Of a stretch of 64,000 nucleotides of DNA, positions 32,713 to 45,049 are shown piece after piece (the stretch's first letter is position 1; each line of letters starts with the position of its first letter). Under the pieces are notes generated by a model. It was not told the origin of the DNA. It searched no databases and saw only the letters and a list, made by a program, of their open reading frames with translations. Both the position numbers and the translations under genes were made by a program. This DNA comes from Symsagittifera roscoffensis (lineage: Eukaryota; Xenacoelomorpha; Acoela; Convolutidae), in the NCBI RefSeq assembly GCF_963678635.1, contig NC_087062.1, positions 89,253,845 to 89,317,844 on the forward strand, read 5' to 3'.

Positions 32713-33229
32713 CCGACTTTCGATACGAAAGTAACGGAATATTTGTGCTCGGGGTGGGTTTTATTTTCTTCAGACAAATTTCGACTTTTTAACTAGCCAT
32801 TTTTGACGGAATTTTTTAATATCATTCGAAAGCTATTGTTGTCCTGAGCTTGAATTTGAAAAGATATTTTACCTGTGATCATTTTTCATAAAGTTATGGG
32901 GGTTAAAAGACTGCCATTTTGGCAATTTTGGGAAAATTAACGCGCGATAAATTTCGCGCTATTAACGCGTCAGCGAGGTTTAATCCGTCTTAGAAATCGT
33001 TCCAAATTGCTCAAAGATGCTTTTATGCCATAATTGATTTGTTAATAGGCGCAAAATCTATCACTTTGTACTTAATATGACGTGTGGGGGGATGTTTTTA
33101 CATAAAATCTCAAATTTTTTCAAATTTTTATTTTTTTTTCTATTACATTGAAATTTTTCATGTTATTAATGCTCCATAGACCTTAAAAGGCAGATGGAAC
33201 ATTCAGGGCTTCGCCCTGATACGAGCAGT
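32713..33229 (+). mobile_element. 0.5 kb hairpin-ended element, copy B
   Basis: It has the same termini as copy A: CCGACTTTCGATACGAAAG at the left and CAGGGCTTCGCCCTG then ACGAGCAGT at the right, followed by CTTGTT. The left flank is TTTGTT, so the flanking repeat differs in its first base. Confidence 0.75.
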
Positions 33230-33535
33230 CTTGTTTTGAATTTGGATCTCAATTCATTAAAAATTATTTAATCTCCGCTTATCAGAGCCGGTTAATTCCG
33301 CAAATTAGAGCCGGTTAATGCCGCAATGCGGCATCACGTGCCTAGCATGCCCACTGGCAACCTAGGACGCAAATTTTAAGGATTGATCAATTTTTTTAAA
33401 TATTTTTCGAGTTTTTGCTTTCCTGAAATGCTGAGCGTTGTCTTTTGTGTGAGTTTTTATTTGTTGCAAGTTGTCAGAGTACCGAATTAAACATAGCATA
33501 ATATTGTTTTAATCAGTTTTGAAGGCTTTAGTGTA

Positions 33536-34254
33536 CCGCTTATTCTTCATTGTGACAAAGTCTTTGCGCAAAATTTCCCAAATAAGCCAATTTAGAAATC
33601 TGCAAATGTATTATCTATTTATTGCAAATAAAATCTTTATCGTTTTTCTGGTTCCTGAGCATGATGAATTTTGGATGTTGTTATCTATCCCGCACCCCCC
33701 CCCCCCTTATTGTATATATGGAAACTTCTTCACAATTAAAAGTATTTGACCGTTGAATTAGTTCTGTATAAAGGGTAAAAACTTTACTACTAGGTAAAAA
33801 AATCTCAGGGTACTTTAAATTGTTGGCGGGGAATTATTAACAAGGTCCTTAGATTTCAGATGATACACAAAGATAGCTCGAAATAGCTAGTTGATTTGTC
33901 AAAATTGGTCTGAACAAAAAAAATTCAGCACAGATTTTTTTTCCGGAAGTCGGATTAAAAATTTACAAAAAAAAACACAAATTTCGAAACCTTTCACTTT
34001 TGAAAAAAGGGGATAGCTGGTTGCTGTGCAAGTGGCACACAATGACCCGACAAAATAGGTTGAACCATAATAAGTTGAATTTTTATTTAAGTCGTTCAGA
34101 TCACAGCCAAAAAAAGGCTTTAAAATGACAGATATATCACTCAACCCATTCTAAAAACTAATTAATGTACCATTTGCGTGGAAAAAAAAGAACTAAAATA
34201 AAGCCGGATACAAATCTCTTCGCCATTTTCAATGGTCGAAACAACAAGTTTGAA
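33536..34254 (+). repeat. Local direct duplication X, copy 1 (carries an empty site)
   Basis: It matches 36238-37493 minus an inserted element. TTATTAACAAGGTCCTTAG at about 33834-33852 is the uninterrupted target. A C-run of about 13 lies near 33694-33706. It is non-coding. Confidence 0.85.
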
Positions 34255-35770
34255 CATATTTCTGTGTGTAATATCTATTCTCTAAAACTCTAATTATCTC
34301 TAAGACTGATCTGAATTAGATCTGATCAGATTTGGATCAGCAATGATGTACGTCTGATCAAACTAGTAGCAAAAAATTGCCAGATCTGTTTATAATAGAC
34401 ATGCTTCATATCTGTGGCACTCTTGAAACACTCAAGATGTTACTTTAACCAGATCGGATTTAGCTGCAAAAATTCAGTACGGGTTTTCACGGGTGGGGAG
34501 AAATTTTACCGTCGTGTGCGGTATACTGTGATCAACTAAAATTTGAATCGAATCGAATGAATCATTAAAATAAAGATCACTTTCACAACAACCAACTAAC
34601 CTTGTTTCTAATTGAAACCACTTTTGTTGAGTTATATTTTCGACGGATATTCAACAAACGCCATGTCTACAAACCGCCATATCTTGAAGCCGAAATTACA
34701 TCAGAAGTACCCAAATTGCATCAGAATTAGGTAGCAAATGCATCACAACAGTGGAAATAATTTGCTATGTTGCATAAAATTATTAATTTTTGCTTGTTGG
34801 ATGGGAAATTTTGTTTTTTTTGTTGGCCTTTTGGCTTGTTGGCCTACCACCGAGTTTTCAGAGCAATTGGTTCACATACTGTTTACGAATTACTCATTCT
34901 GTAAAGTTTTCTGTATGAAACGAGAGAATTTTTAGGAATTTTTAATTTGGAATTCTTCGCAAACCGCGCCAGTTTTGGAGGTATAAGACAGAGGATTGCA
35001 CTACAAAGACCAAGATCGACGGAAGAATGCTTTGAATTGGATTCCGTAAAAACGTCGGTTTTTGCTTTAATTTCAAACCAAATTGCTCAGACAATAATTA
35101 TCATTTTTCTTGCCCAGAAATGTTTAGCTCAGAAATTGGGGAACTCAAAATTAGGGAACTCAAGGGGAAAATTAGAAAAATAATAATTTCCTAAAATATG
35201 AAAAAGTGGAATCAGTTTGAAAATTTTTCCATTTTAAGTTTCTCCATGCCACATGAAAGTTTTTTTGAAAATTTCGAGCGTTTGATTGCTGCTTTTGGAA
35301 GATTTCGAAATTTAACATTGTTGAAGAGAATTTTATCAAACTAGGCATTTTGCGAAATGTAAGCTGATTCCGCAAAAAGCATGCCCCTTTTTTCTTTTCT
35401 TCTTTCATTTCCTTTGTTTGTTGAGTTTTTTAACGATCACTAAGTTTTATGAAAAGTGATTGGAGCAAAACTTACAGTGTTATTGATATTTTTTGATCTT
35501 CAGAACACCATGCTTTATATGGTATAGGGGATTTTTTTTGAGTCTATCTTGCCAACTGCTAGCTCCTTGATTTTGTTGTCTTTTAGGACTCAGCAATTCA
35601 AAAGATTCAACATGGAAACTGAAAAGCATTTATCGTGACTACTGTCAAGTTTCCCGAAATCGTAATTAATGTTTCACATTACCGTTTCTCGAATGTTTGA
35701 TAATCACAGTAATTATTCTCGTTCATATAGTTGGAGTTAATTATCGGTAAATAGATGTTTTATGCTTTGT
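34255..35770. other. Non-coding DNA
   Basis: I see no supported gene, RNA or repeat family in this stretch. Confidence 0.5.
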
Positions 35771-36190
35771 TTTGTCGTAAACTATTTTACAAAATTATAT
35801 GTGAAAACACTTGGCACAGTCAAATAGTTTGCTACCAAAATCAGACCAACAAAAAACAGAAAACAATACTTGAACACATTCATATTTTTAAAAACTGGAG
35901 TTACAAAAAATTAGCAATTTTTATAGTTTAAAATTAAATTAAATGAATTGAGCATGTTATTTGAGCTGACAATTTCGACCGATAGAACGAAATCGAGATT
36001 GAAATTGAAATCATAAAAAGTAAAAATTTGATTTTCTTATATCGACACAAACTCTACCGTCTCGGAGAAAAAAAAACGCAGGAATTTTTATCCTTTATTG
36101 ATAAACTTCGTTTAAAAACAACAAGTTATGAAAATTCCATTTTTTGAATTAGTTCTTCAAGAAACCATATCAATTTAATAGTCTTCTGTT
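35771..36190 (+). repeat. Local direct duplication Y, copy 1
   Basis: It matches 37649-38065, beginning at TTTTGTCGTAAA and passing TGTTATTTGAGCTGACA. With block X it gives the order X, Y, X', Y'. Confidence 0.75.
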
Positions 36191-36237
36191 TCTCGTTCTC
36201 TGAATTTTTCTTATAGGATTTTTCATTCTCGGGTTTG

Positions 36238-37493
36238 CCGCTTATTCTTCATTGTGACGAAGTTTTTGCGCAAAACTTCCCAAATAAGCCAACTTAAAAA
36301 TCTGCAAATGTATTATCTATTTATTGCAAATAAAATCTCTATCGTTTTTTTATTCCTGAGCATGATGAATTTTGGATGTTATTATCTATCCCGCACCCCC
36401 TTAAGGTATATATGGAAACTTCTTCACAAGTAAAATTATTTGCTTATTCTTAACCGTTTAATTAGTTCTGAGTAAGAGTAAAAATTTTACTACTAAGCAA
36501 ATAAATCTCAAGATACTTTAAACTGTTCGCGCGAAATTATTAACAAGATTGCTCGTATCAGGGCGAAGCCCTGAATGTTCCGACTGCCTTTTGAGGTTTA
36601 TGGAGCAGTAATAACAAAAAAAATTAAATGTAATAAAACAAAACGAAACTTTTTTTTTCTGAAGTTTGAAATTTTTTTTATAAAAAACATCCCCCCATAC
36701 GCCATTTAAAATACAAAAGTAAAGATTTCGCTCCTTGTAACAAATCAATTATGGCAAATAAGCTTCTTTCAACCATTTTGGAACGATTTCTAAGACGGAT
36801 TAACTCTCCGCTTACGCATTAATAGCTCGAAACATATAAATATATTCGCGCGTTAATTGTCCCAAGTTGGCCAAAATGGCAATCTTTTAACCCTCATAAC
36901 TTAATAAAAAAAGATCACAGGTGAAATATCTTTTGAAATTTGAACTCAGGACAACAATACTTTTTGAATGATAAAAAAAATTCCGTCAAAAATGGCTGGT
37001 TACAAAGTCAAAATTTGTCTGAAGAAAAAAAACCCACCCCTAGCACAAATTTTCCGTTACTTTTGTATCGAAAGTCGGTACAACAAGGTCCTTAGATTTC
37101 AGATTATATACAAAGCTCGAAATAGCTAGTTGATTTCTCAAAATTGGTCTGAAGAAATAAATTCATCATGAGCACAGGTTTTTTTCGAAAGCCGGAGTAA
37201 AAATTTACAAAAAAAAACACAATTTTTGAAACTTTTCACTTTTTAAAAAGGGGGATAGCTGGTTGCTGTGCAAGTGACACCCACTGATCCGACTAAGTAA
37301 ATTGAATCATAATAAAATGAATTTTTGTATAAGTTCATATCACGGCCAAAAAAGGCTTTAAAATGACAGATATATCACTCAACCCATTCTAAAAACTAGT
37401 TAAGGTACCATTTGCGTGGAAAACAAAAAAACTAAAATAAGCTCGGATACAAATCTCTTCGCCGTTTTTAATGGTCGAAACAACAAGTTTGAA
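36238..37493 (+). repeat. Local direct duplication X, copy 2 (with insertion)
   Basis: It is colinear with 33536-34254 up to AACAAG at 36542-36547, resumes at AACAAG 37082-37087 and continues to GAAACAACAAGTTTGAA. Confidence 0.85.
36548..37081 (-). mobile_element. 0.5 kb hairpin-ended element, copy C, with known empty site
   Basis: It lies on the minus strand relative to copies A and B. It is flanked by AACAAG on both sides, while the homologous position in block X copy 1 has a single AACAAG. This shows insertion of 534 bp with a 6-bp target duplication. Both terminal hairpins are present, slightly diverged. Confidence 0.85.
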
Positions 37494-37648
37494 ATTATTT
37501 TGGTTAAGCTAGTTACCTGAATGAAATTTCTTCTGATACAATAAAAACGAAAATCCAATCGAGGACGAAAGCTACTTTCAGGCAGGTAACTTTTTCAGAA
37601 AACCTAATGCTAAAACAAGGGGGATTGTTTTTGTAAAATAGTCTTAGT

Positions 37649-38065
37649 TTTGTCGTAAATTATTTTACAAAATCAGGTGAAAATATATGGCAGAGTGCAA
37701 AAGTCTGCTACCAAAGATAGACAATAAAAAAAGAAAATGCCTTATGAACATATTCAACTTTTTGAAAAATTAATTATAGAAAATTTAGCGATTTTAATAA
37801 GATAAAACGGAAATAAACGAATTGATTATGTTATTTGAGCTGACAGTTTCAGCCGAAAGAAAGAAATCGAGGTTGAGATAGAAAAACTGTAAGAAAAGGT
37901 AAAAACAATGATTTCAATATATGGGCACGAACTCTGCCGTCTCAGAAAACAAGCTGAGTTATTTTTTTTTCTTTTACTGATAACCTTTGTTTCAAAACAA
38001 CAAAAAATGAAAGTTCCAATTTTGGAAAATGTTCTTTGAGAAACCACATCGTTTTTACAATCTTT
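37649..38065 (+). repeat. Local direct duplication Y, copy 2
   Basis: It is homologous to 35771-36190, more diverged than the X pair. It is non-coding. Confidence 0.75.
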
Positions 38066-38229
38066 TATTTGCTGTTCTCCGGGTTTTGTATGTAGAACTG
38101 AACAAACCAACAAAGCAGAAAATTGAAAAATGAAATGAGATATAACACATACCACCTTTTTCCGATATCATTCTCAATTTCCGTCTATCACTATCGGAAG
38201 GAGGTTTCGACTTTATATTTCCACCAGTG

Positions 38230-38930
38230 CGATCAGAAACGTCTATGTTTCGACATGCGCGACCAAAAACGCATATGTTTCGACCCGCAAAATATCTATA
38301 TTTCGAATAAGTTCGACAAAGCGCAATATGTTTCGAACGGGGCGACCAAAAACTTCTATGCTTCGACCAAGTTCGATGGCACTATACATGTTTTGACCAA
38401 GTTCGACTGAGACTGAGGAAAATAATTTCGACATAGTTCGACCGAGGAAAAACGTTTCGACTGAGTGCAACCCGGGTGGAGGTCCCAGACTCATATCCAG
38501 ACACTTGGGACAAACTTTTGGCAAATCAGACGTTTGCGACCGAATTTAGGCATGTCCAGACTTTCGTGACCGAAACTTGGGAGGTCCAGACTTTTGCAAC
38601 CACAATGATCCGTCGCGACTTTCGCGACCGAAACGGAGATGGCGCGACTAAAATATCGCAACCCATATTTGGAATGTCCAGACTTTCGCGACCAAGATAT
38701 GCAATTTCCAGACTTTTGCGATCAAAAAACTCAGTCGCGACGTTCGCGACCAAGGTGGAGACTGCGCGAATACCCGGGTCGAGGTGTTCGGCTTTATGTT
38801 TCGACCTAGTTCGACTTTACATTTCGACTCAGTTTGACTTTAGACCCTGCGCGACTTGGATGTTTGGTAGTACAATGACATCTGGTGCGACACTTTCGGT
38901 CGATACATGAAGTCGATACCTCGACCCGAG
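38230..38930. repeat. CpG-rich degenerate short-period repeat
   Basis: Short TTTCGACC / CGACCAAA / CAGACTTTCGCGACC words recur dozens of times with variable spacing. The left half is dominated by GTTTCGAC and the right half by GACTTTCGCGACC. CpG and TCGA are far denser than in the flanks. Frames read through it (38476-38910 plus strand) only because of the repetition. Confidence 0.7.
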
Positions 38931-39434
38931 GCGTTAGCTTCGAAATCGTCAAATTCGCTAATCGATCTCCTAAGATAGAGTGAATAAGGACATTTTTTTA
39001 CTTGAACTCTAGCATCTGGTGCAAAATTGCTTGACCAATTTTGGGTTGAAGAGTGAAACCAGATAAAAACGAAAATGATTCGCAAAACAAGAGGAGCTTC
39101 ACTAAAGAAAAGAAAGTGTCTAGAAAATGTGGGGAAAATACGAAAGGGACTTTCCTCAGACAAGATAGCAAACTTCGAAAGATTCCCGGCAAATTGCAGC
39201 CACAAAAGTGTGAATGGTATGAAAAACATTTGCAGTGTCGACATAACACTTAGCTCATACATTTTTGAATAGAACGAGGTCAGTAAGAGAAAGTTTTCTT
39301 CTAAAGTTTACTTTGTGTGCTTATTTGCGCATCAAAGCAAATATCTACTAGCATTTGCAATTCTAATAACGTTCGCTTTCGAACGAATCTAGGTTTTGAA
39401 AACCAGAAAAAAAAAGCGGTGCAATCGCAACTAA

Positions 39435-42400
39435 ATGGCCCGATCAAACCTAAATCAGAGTCATCTGTTAAGGACTAACAGTGAACACGATGAGCAATTG
39501 GTTTGTCCACAGTGCCGGAAAAACTTCGAAAATCCCCGTACTCTTCCCAACTGTGGCCATTCTGTGTGTGGACCACTCAGAAACTGCCTGGAACAAGTTA
39601 TCCGACTCAAGAGCTGTCCGTCGTGCCACAAGGCGGTGAAAAGCACCAATGCCAAAATTGATGACTTCCCTCCCAGCTTTGCCCTGGATGCTGCTCTAAA
39701 GGTAACCAGCCCTTGAAGTTTGCAGAAGACAAACAAAGATGAAAATACACTTCATTAGACTCTTGTTTAAGAAAAAAGGCAAACAGAGAAAGGATTATTT
39801 CTCAGAAACCTGCTATTTGAAACTGACCATCAGGAATCTTTTTTTCTCATTAAACCTATCATTTCTAACTGACAACGACAAGGGAACAGTTTGGTTACAA
39901 AAATTTTTAAAAGTTTTTAAACAAGAGAAAGGATTATTTCTCAGAAACCTGCTATTTGAAACTGACCATCAGGAATCTTTTTTTCTCATTAAACCTATCA
40001 TTTCTAACTGACAACGACAAGGGAACAGTTTGGTTACAAAAATTTTTAACCCCCCCCCCCCCCCTACTCCCCCCTCGAGGAGATCGTAGATCTGCCCCTG
40101 ATTGTTTTACCTTATAAAATATGCAGATTTTTTCGATTTATAACTAAAAACATGCTTACTTTGCGCTTAAGCTTTTTTTTACTCTACCCCTTGCCCAAAC
40201 CTCCTCCCCCCTCCCCCCCCCCCCCCAATTTCTTATTTAGTAACGTGAAAAAGTGGCGGGAAAGGGCGTGGGGGCGGAGTTTGAAAGTTTTATGAACGTT
40301 GAAAAAACAGAAAAAAAACAGGCCAAAATGTCGTTTTAAAGCAATTTTTGTTACGTTTTCATCGAAAAAAATGCAATTTTTGGGTGGAACTCCTGAGCGT
40401 TACGATAATCCTGAGCGGCGAAAATGAATAGCGGGCAGCAGGATTCGTGCAACTTCTTAGTCTAATACCAATCTTAATCTTACTCTTATATCTCCTAGTC
40501 TCAATAGATCTAGTGTATGCTGGTTTTTGCGAGTTAGTTCTTGGAGTTTATCCAGAAGGAGAACAACTGTACTCTAAGATTTATGCAAATTGTTCTGTTG
40601 CTGAACTACAAGTAGTTTCAGCACTTACAAATAAGTGTCAATGTTGGAGATGGAATATGATTGGTTAGTTGGTAATATTTTATTGTGATAGTTTTATCAA
40701 TAATATAATTGGTTTAAGAATACTAGTTTAGAACTGGTTCCAGTTATAATGGAACCAGGGGAGCGGTGGTGAAGTGGTTACGTCTCCGCCTCTTAATCGA
40801 AAGGTCGGATGTTCGAGGCCCATGATCCGTGCTCGTTGCTTGAGGGTAAAGCAACATTACCCAGCCCAGAAAAATAACCAAAAAAATAGCATGTAGTTCT
40901 GAAAACAGGGACACAACAGCGGTTCGCCGTGATGAGCTGTACAGCTCTTGTGTTGGTCCTTTCCCCCGTGGATAAATGGTCTTATGATTAAGATATTGGG
41001 CTATTTACTTATATTTAAAACTTTTTTCTCAAAAATTTCAAACACAGTGCTGTATATTTAAAAAATTACCAGTTGCTTTTGACTTGATACACCTTACATC
41101 ACACAAAACAAAATTATCGTGAATTTTTTAATATTTCATTTTTACTGGTCTTTGTTAATCTCCATGATCCATATTACGTCCCCCCCCCCCCCTCCGCTCA
41201 CACCTCCTCGCTAACACCACAAACCCCCACGTTTACGCACCTCGTTCTCTCCCGCTTACACCATCTCCATTTTTACAGCCCTTCAACCCTACACATTTGC
41301 GGGGAGGGGGCGGTGCGGCAGTGGGGGGTCTGAGGGGGGTGTGAATATAGCAAAAATTTTTTGAATGTTTTGCAAATTTTATAGAAATTTTATTTAATAG
41401 TAATCAGTTATAATGAGTTTCAAATGGATTTTAATCTTTATAATGAATACAAATGGATTTTTTAAACTGATATAACCAATTATAATGACAATATTTTCAA
41501 TTTTCTGGTCTGAATTTGCAACAATAATGGATTATAATGATAAGATTTTAGATAATTTTTTCCATTATAAAAAATTTTTATCCATGAAACTATTGGGATT
41601 TTTGGCTTTTTGGTTTTATGTTGTTTGACAAAAGACAATAAGTCTAACTATTTATTGACTCCAAAAATGATCAATCATGACTCGAGTTTTTTATTTATGA
41701 ACAAGTTTCAGTTTTGAACGTCGATTGGTTTTTCATTTTGTTTCAAGAGAAAAATTATTAAATTATTTGTATTTTTAAAAATGTTTGAACTGACCTAGTT
41801 TGTCGTTGTGTTTATCTGAGGATTTTGTAGTTCTCGATTGATGTTTCACAACCACCAAAATATTAACATCGAATTGTCTCTGAAAAAGTTTAATAAAATC
41901 CTCACAACAATTAGCGATTGAATATCTCAATTGATTCGTTCGAGTTTTTCATTTCAAAAACGTACTGTAATTTCGTTTCAGAAGCTACAAAACTGCCCCC
42001 CAAAAAGAAAATCTGATTTGAAATGTGCGATCCATCAGCAAGAAGCGAGGTCAAACTACTGCAAGCGGTGCAGAACAAGTGTCTGTGGCAAGTGCTGGAT
42101 CCAGCTGCATTCCACCCCGCCTCACAACGCCGGAGATGTTATACCGTTTGAACTATTCAAACAAAAACGGATCAACCAATACTACAAGTCCGAACCTGTA
42201 GCGGACAAAAAGAACGTTATTAAGTTCCACGCTATCTTCACGAAGCAGACCAAGTCTTTCGCTTCCATAGACAACGAATTTCGAAACCTGCTCGAGCAAA
42301 TGCAAATCGAAGATGCTCTGGCTGTTGAATTGCGAAACGCCAGAACTTCCGATGAAATGGATGACATAATGCGTCAGATGCAGAAGTCACGTGATGCCCA

Positions 42401-42605
42401 AGCTCATTTCGTTCTACGTATCGAAAAAGGGTACAGCGACGTATCAATTTCGATGGAGAGGTCTAAGACGTGTGTCGGCGCTTTGACCAGGAATGTGACC
42501 CCGAATTTGGACGAACTGTTTTCGCGTGATCAAAAAAGAGAAGTCAGTCGAAGTCACTCTATCAAAGGAGAAAGCAGCATGGACTCCATCTACTCACCTT
42601 TTTGA
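39435..42605 (+). CDS. RING plus B-box (TRIM-like) protein, two exons
   Basis: Exon 1 (39435-39701) starts at ATG and encodes a RING finger: CPQC, then CGHSVCGPLRNC, then CPSC. The third Cys pair is C-x5-C rather than the usual C-x2-C, suggesting a three-residue insertion or an atypical RING. The intron has donor AAAG|GTAACC and acceptor TTTCAG|AAGC (41982) in phase 0. Exon 2 (41982-42605) encodes a B-box: CAIH, then CKRC, CGKC and LHSTPPH, followed by about 150 residues with coiled-coil-like helical content (LLEQMQIEDALAVELRN). No C-terminal SPRY, NHL or filamin domain is seen. The protein is likely a cytoplasmic E3 ubiquitin ligase or scaffold. The frame is intact. Confidence 0.8.
39786..40055 (+). 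repeat. Two-copy 139 bp tandem duplication in the RING gene intron
   Basis: GAGAAAGGATTATTTCTC at 39786 recurs at 39925, and the following ~130 bp are essentially identical through GTTTGGTTACAAAAATTTTT. The near-identity implies a recent event. A run of about 16 C follows directly. Confidence 0.9.
40056..40446. other. Intron DNA with C-runs and a MITE-like end
   Basis: It contains long poly-C tracts and CGTAGATCTGCCCCTG (ending 40100), a diverged hAT-MITE terminus. No gene is seen. Confidence 0.45.
40758..41000 (+). mobile_element. tRNA-derived SINE
   Basis: Box A TGGTGAAGTGG (40767-40777) and box B TGTTCGAGGCC (40810-40820) are spaced as in a tRNA and preceded by GGGGAGCGG. A tRNA-unrelated body (CTCGTTGCTTGAGG, CCCAGCCCAGAAAAA, CAACAGCGGTTCGCCG) follows to about 41000. 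The body recurs in both homeobox introns, establishing a repeat family. It lies in the RING gene intron, sense to it. Confidence 0.75.
41001..41981. other. Remainder of the RING gene intron
   Basis: It holds C- and G-rich tracts (41180-41220 and 41293-41340, the latter with several G-triplets) and a degenerate TATAATGA-rich stretch at 41395-41580. No gene is seen. Confidence 0.45.
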
Positions 42606-45049
42606 ATAATTAGTTTTTTTTTAAATAGTCAGAGGATGTTGTCAACTAGCTCCCCTTCTTTAGCAGAAGGGTAAATTCCTTGCCAAAATTTAGAAACGCT
42701 CAACCATAGAATTAGTCTAGGGGGTGGAAGTTTTTTTAGGCAGCATAGGTGGGGGTGCTATAGTTAATATTAGATCAAATACGGAAACTGGTGTTTCATT
42801 AGAACTTTTAGCCAGAGCAAATAAACAAACTTCAAATGACTAAGAACCGTTTGATCAATTCGATAAGGGCAGAATTTCTCTTCTAGGTATGAAATTTGGA
42901 AAAAAAACGGCTGAGATCTTGAAAATTTCGCAAGTTCTGACAAAATGACCAAAATTTGATCTTAACGGACGACACTTGTGAACGGACCTGTAGATTCAGT
43001 GGTGCTCTCGTAGGCAGTAAAATAGTTTGCTTGAGCTGTAGGTTTTTTTGTAACTAACTACCAACAATGGAACTGCGCGAAAAAAATTTATTGTTCCGAC
43101 CATTGAAAATGGGGATGAACTTTGTATTCTGGTGTGTTTTTGTTTTTTTCCTTTTGCTCTCCACTGAAAATCAGGTACCACAAATAATGATCGAACTGGG
43201 TTGAATGATATATTATATTGAAGCCCTCTGAGTCGTCATTCGAACTACAAAATTTTCAAGAAAGTTTTCCCGGTGTCGAGAAAAACCGGATTGAAATTTT
43301 TGATCAAAAATTCAAAAAAACTGCAAAAAAAACTTGAAAAAATTTTTAAAATTTTTTTAAAATTTTTTTCTCCGTTATTGTGGTAGATTTTTTTCAAATT
43401 TTGTTTTACAAATTGCTTATTTAAGCATGGCTGTCAAATATACCTAATCCCCAATTTTTTGTTCAGCTCATTTTATCACACCACGCCGAAAAAAAACGAC
43501 AATAATTTGAAAAAAGTTTGTGCGACTTTTTCAAGACTATGGTCGGAACATTCTGTGCTACTTGCCATGTACTGAAACTTTTCTGAAAGAGCTTTTGAAT
43601 TTTTCTGACCCTGAAATTTTTCTGAAAACGCTTTTGGCATCAATACATACTAACTTTGAGGCGGCTAAAAACAACGCTATTTTTTTGATCAAAATTTTTT
43701 TTAAAAAAACTGCTGGAAAACGGATTCTTTGGCCGATTTTTCAAAATCCTACATCCGCCCCTGGCAAGTGCCTAACGTTAAACTGTCTTTTTTAATACCA
43801 ATTTTTTCACAGAACTGACTTTGACAGCAAATAACTGAAATTGGTTGTTTCATTATTTTATTTTGATGGGTCGCCCTGAGTGTTATAATAACATTTGCTG
43901 TAGATTCTTTGGATTAAATTCAACATCAAATTTTCCAATGTGTTAAATCCGGGCTGAAAAGTTTTAGCGTTTTTGATATATTGTCCTGATATTGACAAGG
44001 AAAATGGAGTTTGATATCATGTGGGGTTGAAAATTGGCCGCTATCCACACGAACGATTTCTCTAAACAGGAGCAGATTAAGGCTTTAGAGTCGCGCTCCC
44101 ACGATATTGACGGTTGCAAGTAGTCCCCACTCCCTCTCAAATTGCTATTTAATGAACTCAATTTTGATCAACGAACCATAAACTTCAACTAAAAGCGCTA
44201 TTATGCACTTTTTTAAGCTAGAGCACGATAAACATATATGATTTCCTTAAAAACATTCTTTTGAATTAATAAAATTTTCTGGCAATGGTTTGACAGTCTT
44301 TTCTTTCTTTGTCGGTCGAGGCCAATATAAACCTTTTGATGTATTGAGAAAAAAAAAGGACAGCATAATATTTGATTGTTTCGGTTTTCTCCCAATTATG
44401 TATAAAAACGAGTTTACAGAATTCAACCTGCAATTTTTGTACCATTTCAAATTGAGGAAAACAAGTGACAGCACAAAGGTTTCCATAGTAAAATATACCA
44501 CGCCAACTTATCCCATAGCAATATATCCCAATTGAAAAAATAGCTCTTACTATAGAAGCCCTCAACAATTTAAAATATCCCATGTTTGAGTTTCAGAGGA
44601 TCTAAAGCTAAGTCTTGTTAGAAGCGACAACGGGCTAGTCCTTATTTGTAAAAAAGGTATTTAAAATTAGTCTCGTTTCAAAACTTATCATAATTAATTG
44701 AGACGAAGTATAAAAATAGAGATTGTAAACACCTCTTTTTTATGGGATACTTGTGCTATTTCCAGACATATAATTGAGCAAAATGGATGCTCAAACAAAA
44801 TAAAACCATATTGGTACGCTCAAATACAATAATGATTTTAAAAACCAGGTGTAGAGCCATCTATGGGTTCAACGCCGGTCGCATACTCTGGTTGAACAGA
44901 AAACCCAAATCAGCTTCGATATAGCCAGTTAAATGCAGCTGAGCGCAAGGATGTTAACATTGACAAGGTTTAAACGGCTTTTTCAAACAGCTTTAAAATC
45001 TTTGGATAGATCCTTGATGAAAATTCCCAAGCTGACGAAAACGAAGAAA
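42606..45049. other. Non-coding DNA between RING gene and satellite
   Basis: No supported gene. ACATCCGCCCCTG ending at 43763 resembles the hAT-MITE right terminus and may mark a remnant to its left. Overlapping minus-strand frames at 44213-44583 lack family signals. Confidence 0.45.

Noticed and set aside
31542-33229. Helitron identity for the 0.5 kb hairpin-ended element
   Set aside because: The terminal 3' hairpin is suggestive, but the ends lack a clear CTRR terminus, and copy C shows a 6-bp target duplication, which canonical Helitrons do not make.
38476-38910. 144-codon frame as a gene
   Set aside because: It is a read-through of the CpG-rich short repeat, with peptide repeats that mirror the DNA words and no domain.
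40447-40668. Frame with a hydrophobic start resembling a signal peptide, inside the RING gene intron
   Set aside because: It starts only at GTG, has no neighbouring exon or recognised family, and lies in repeat-rich intron DNA, so it is too weak to annotate.
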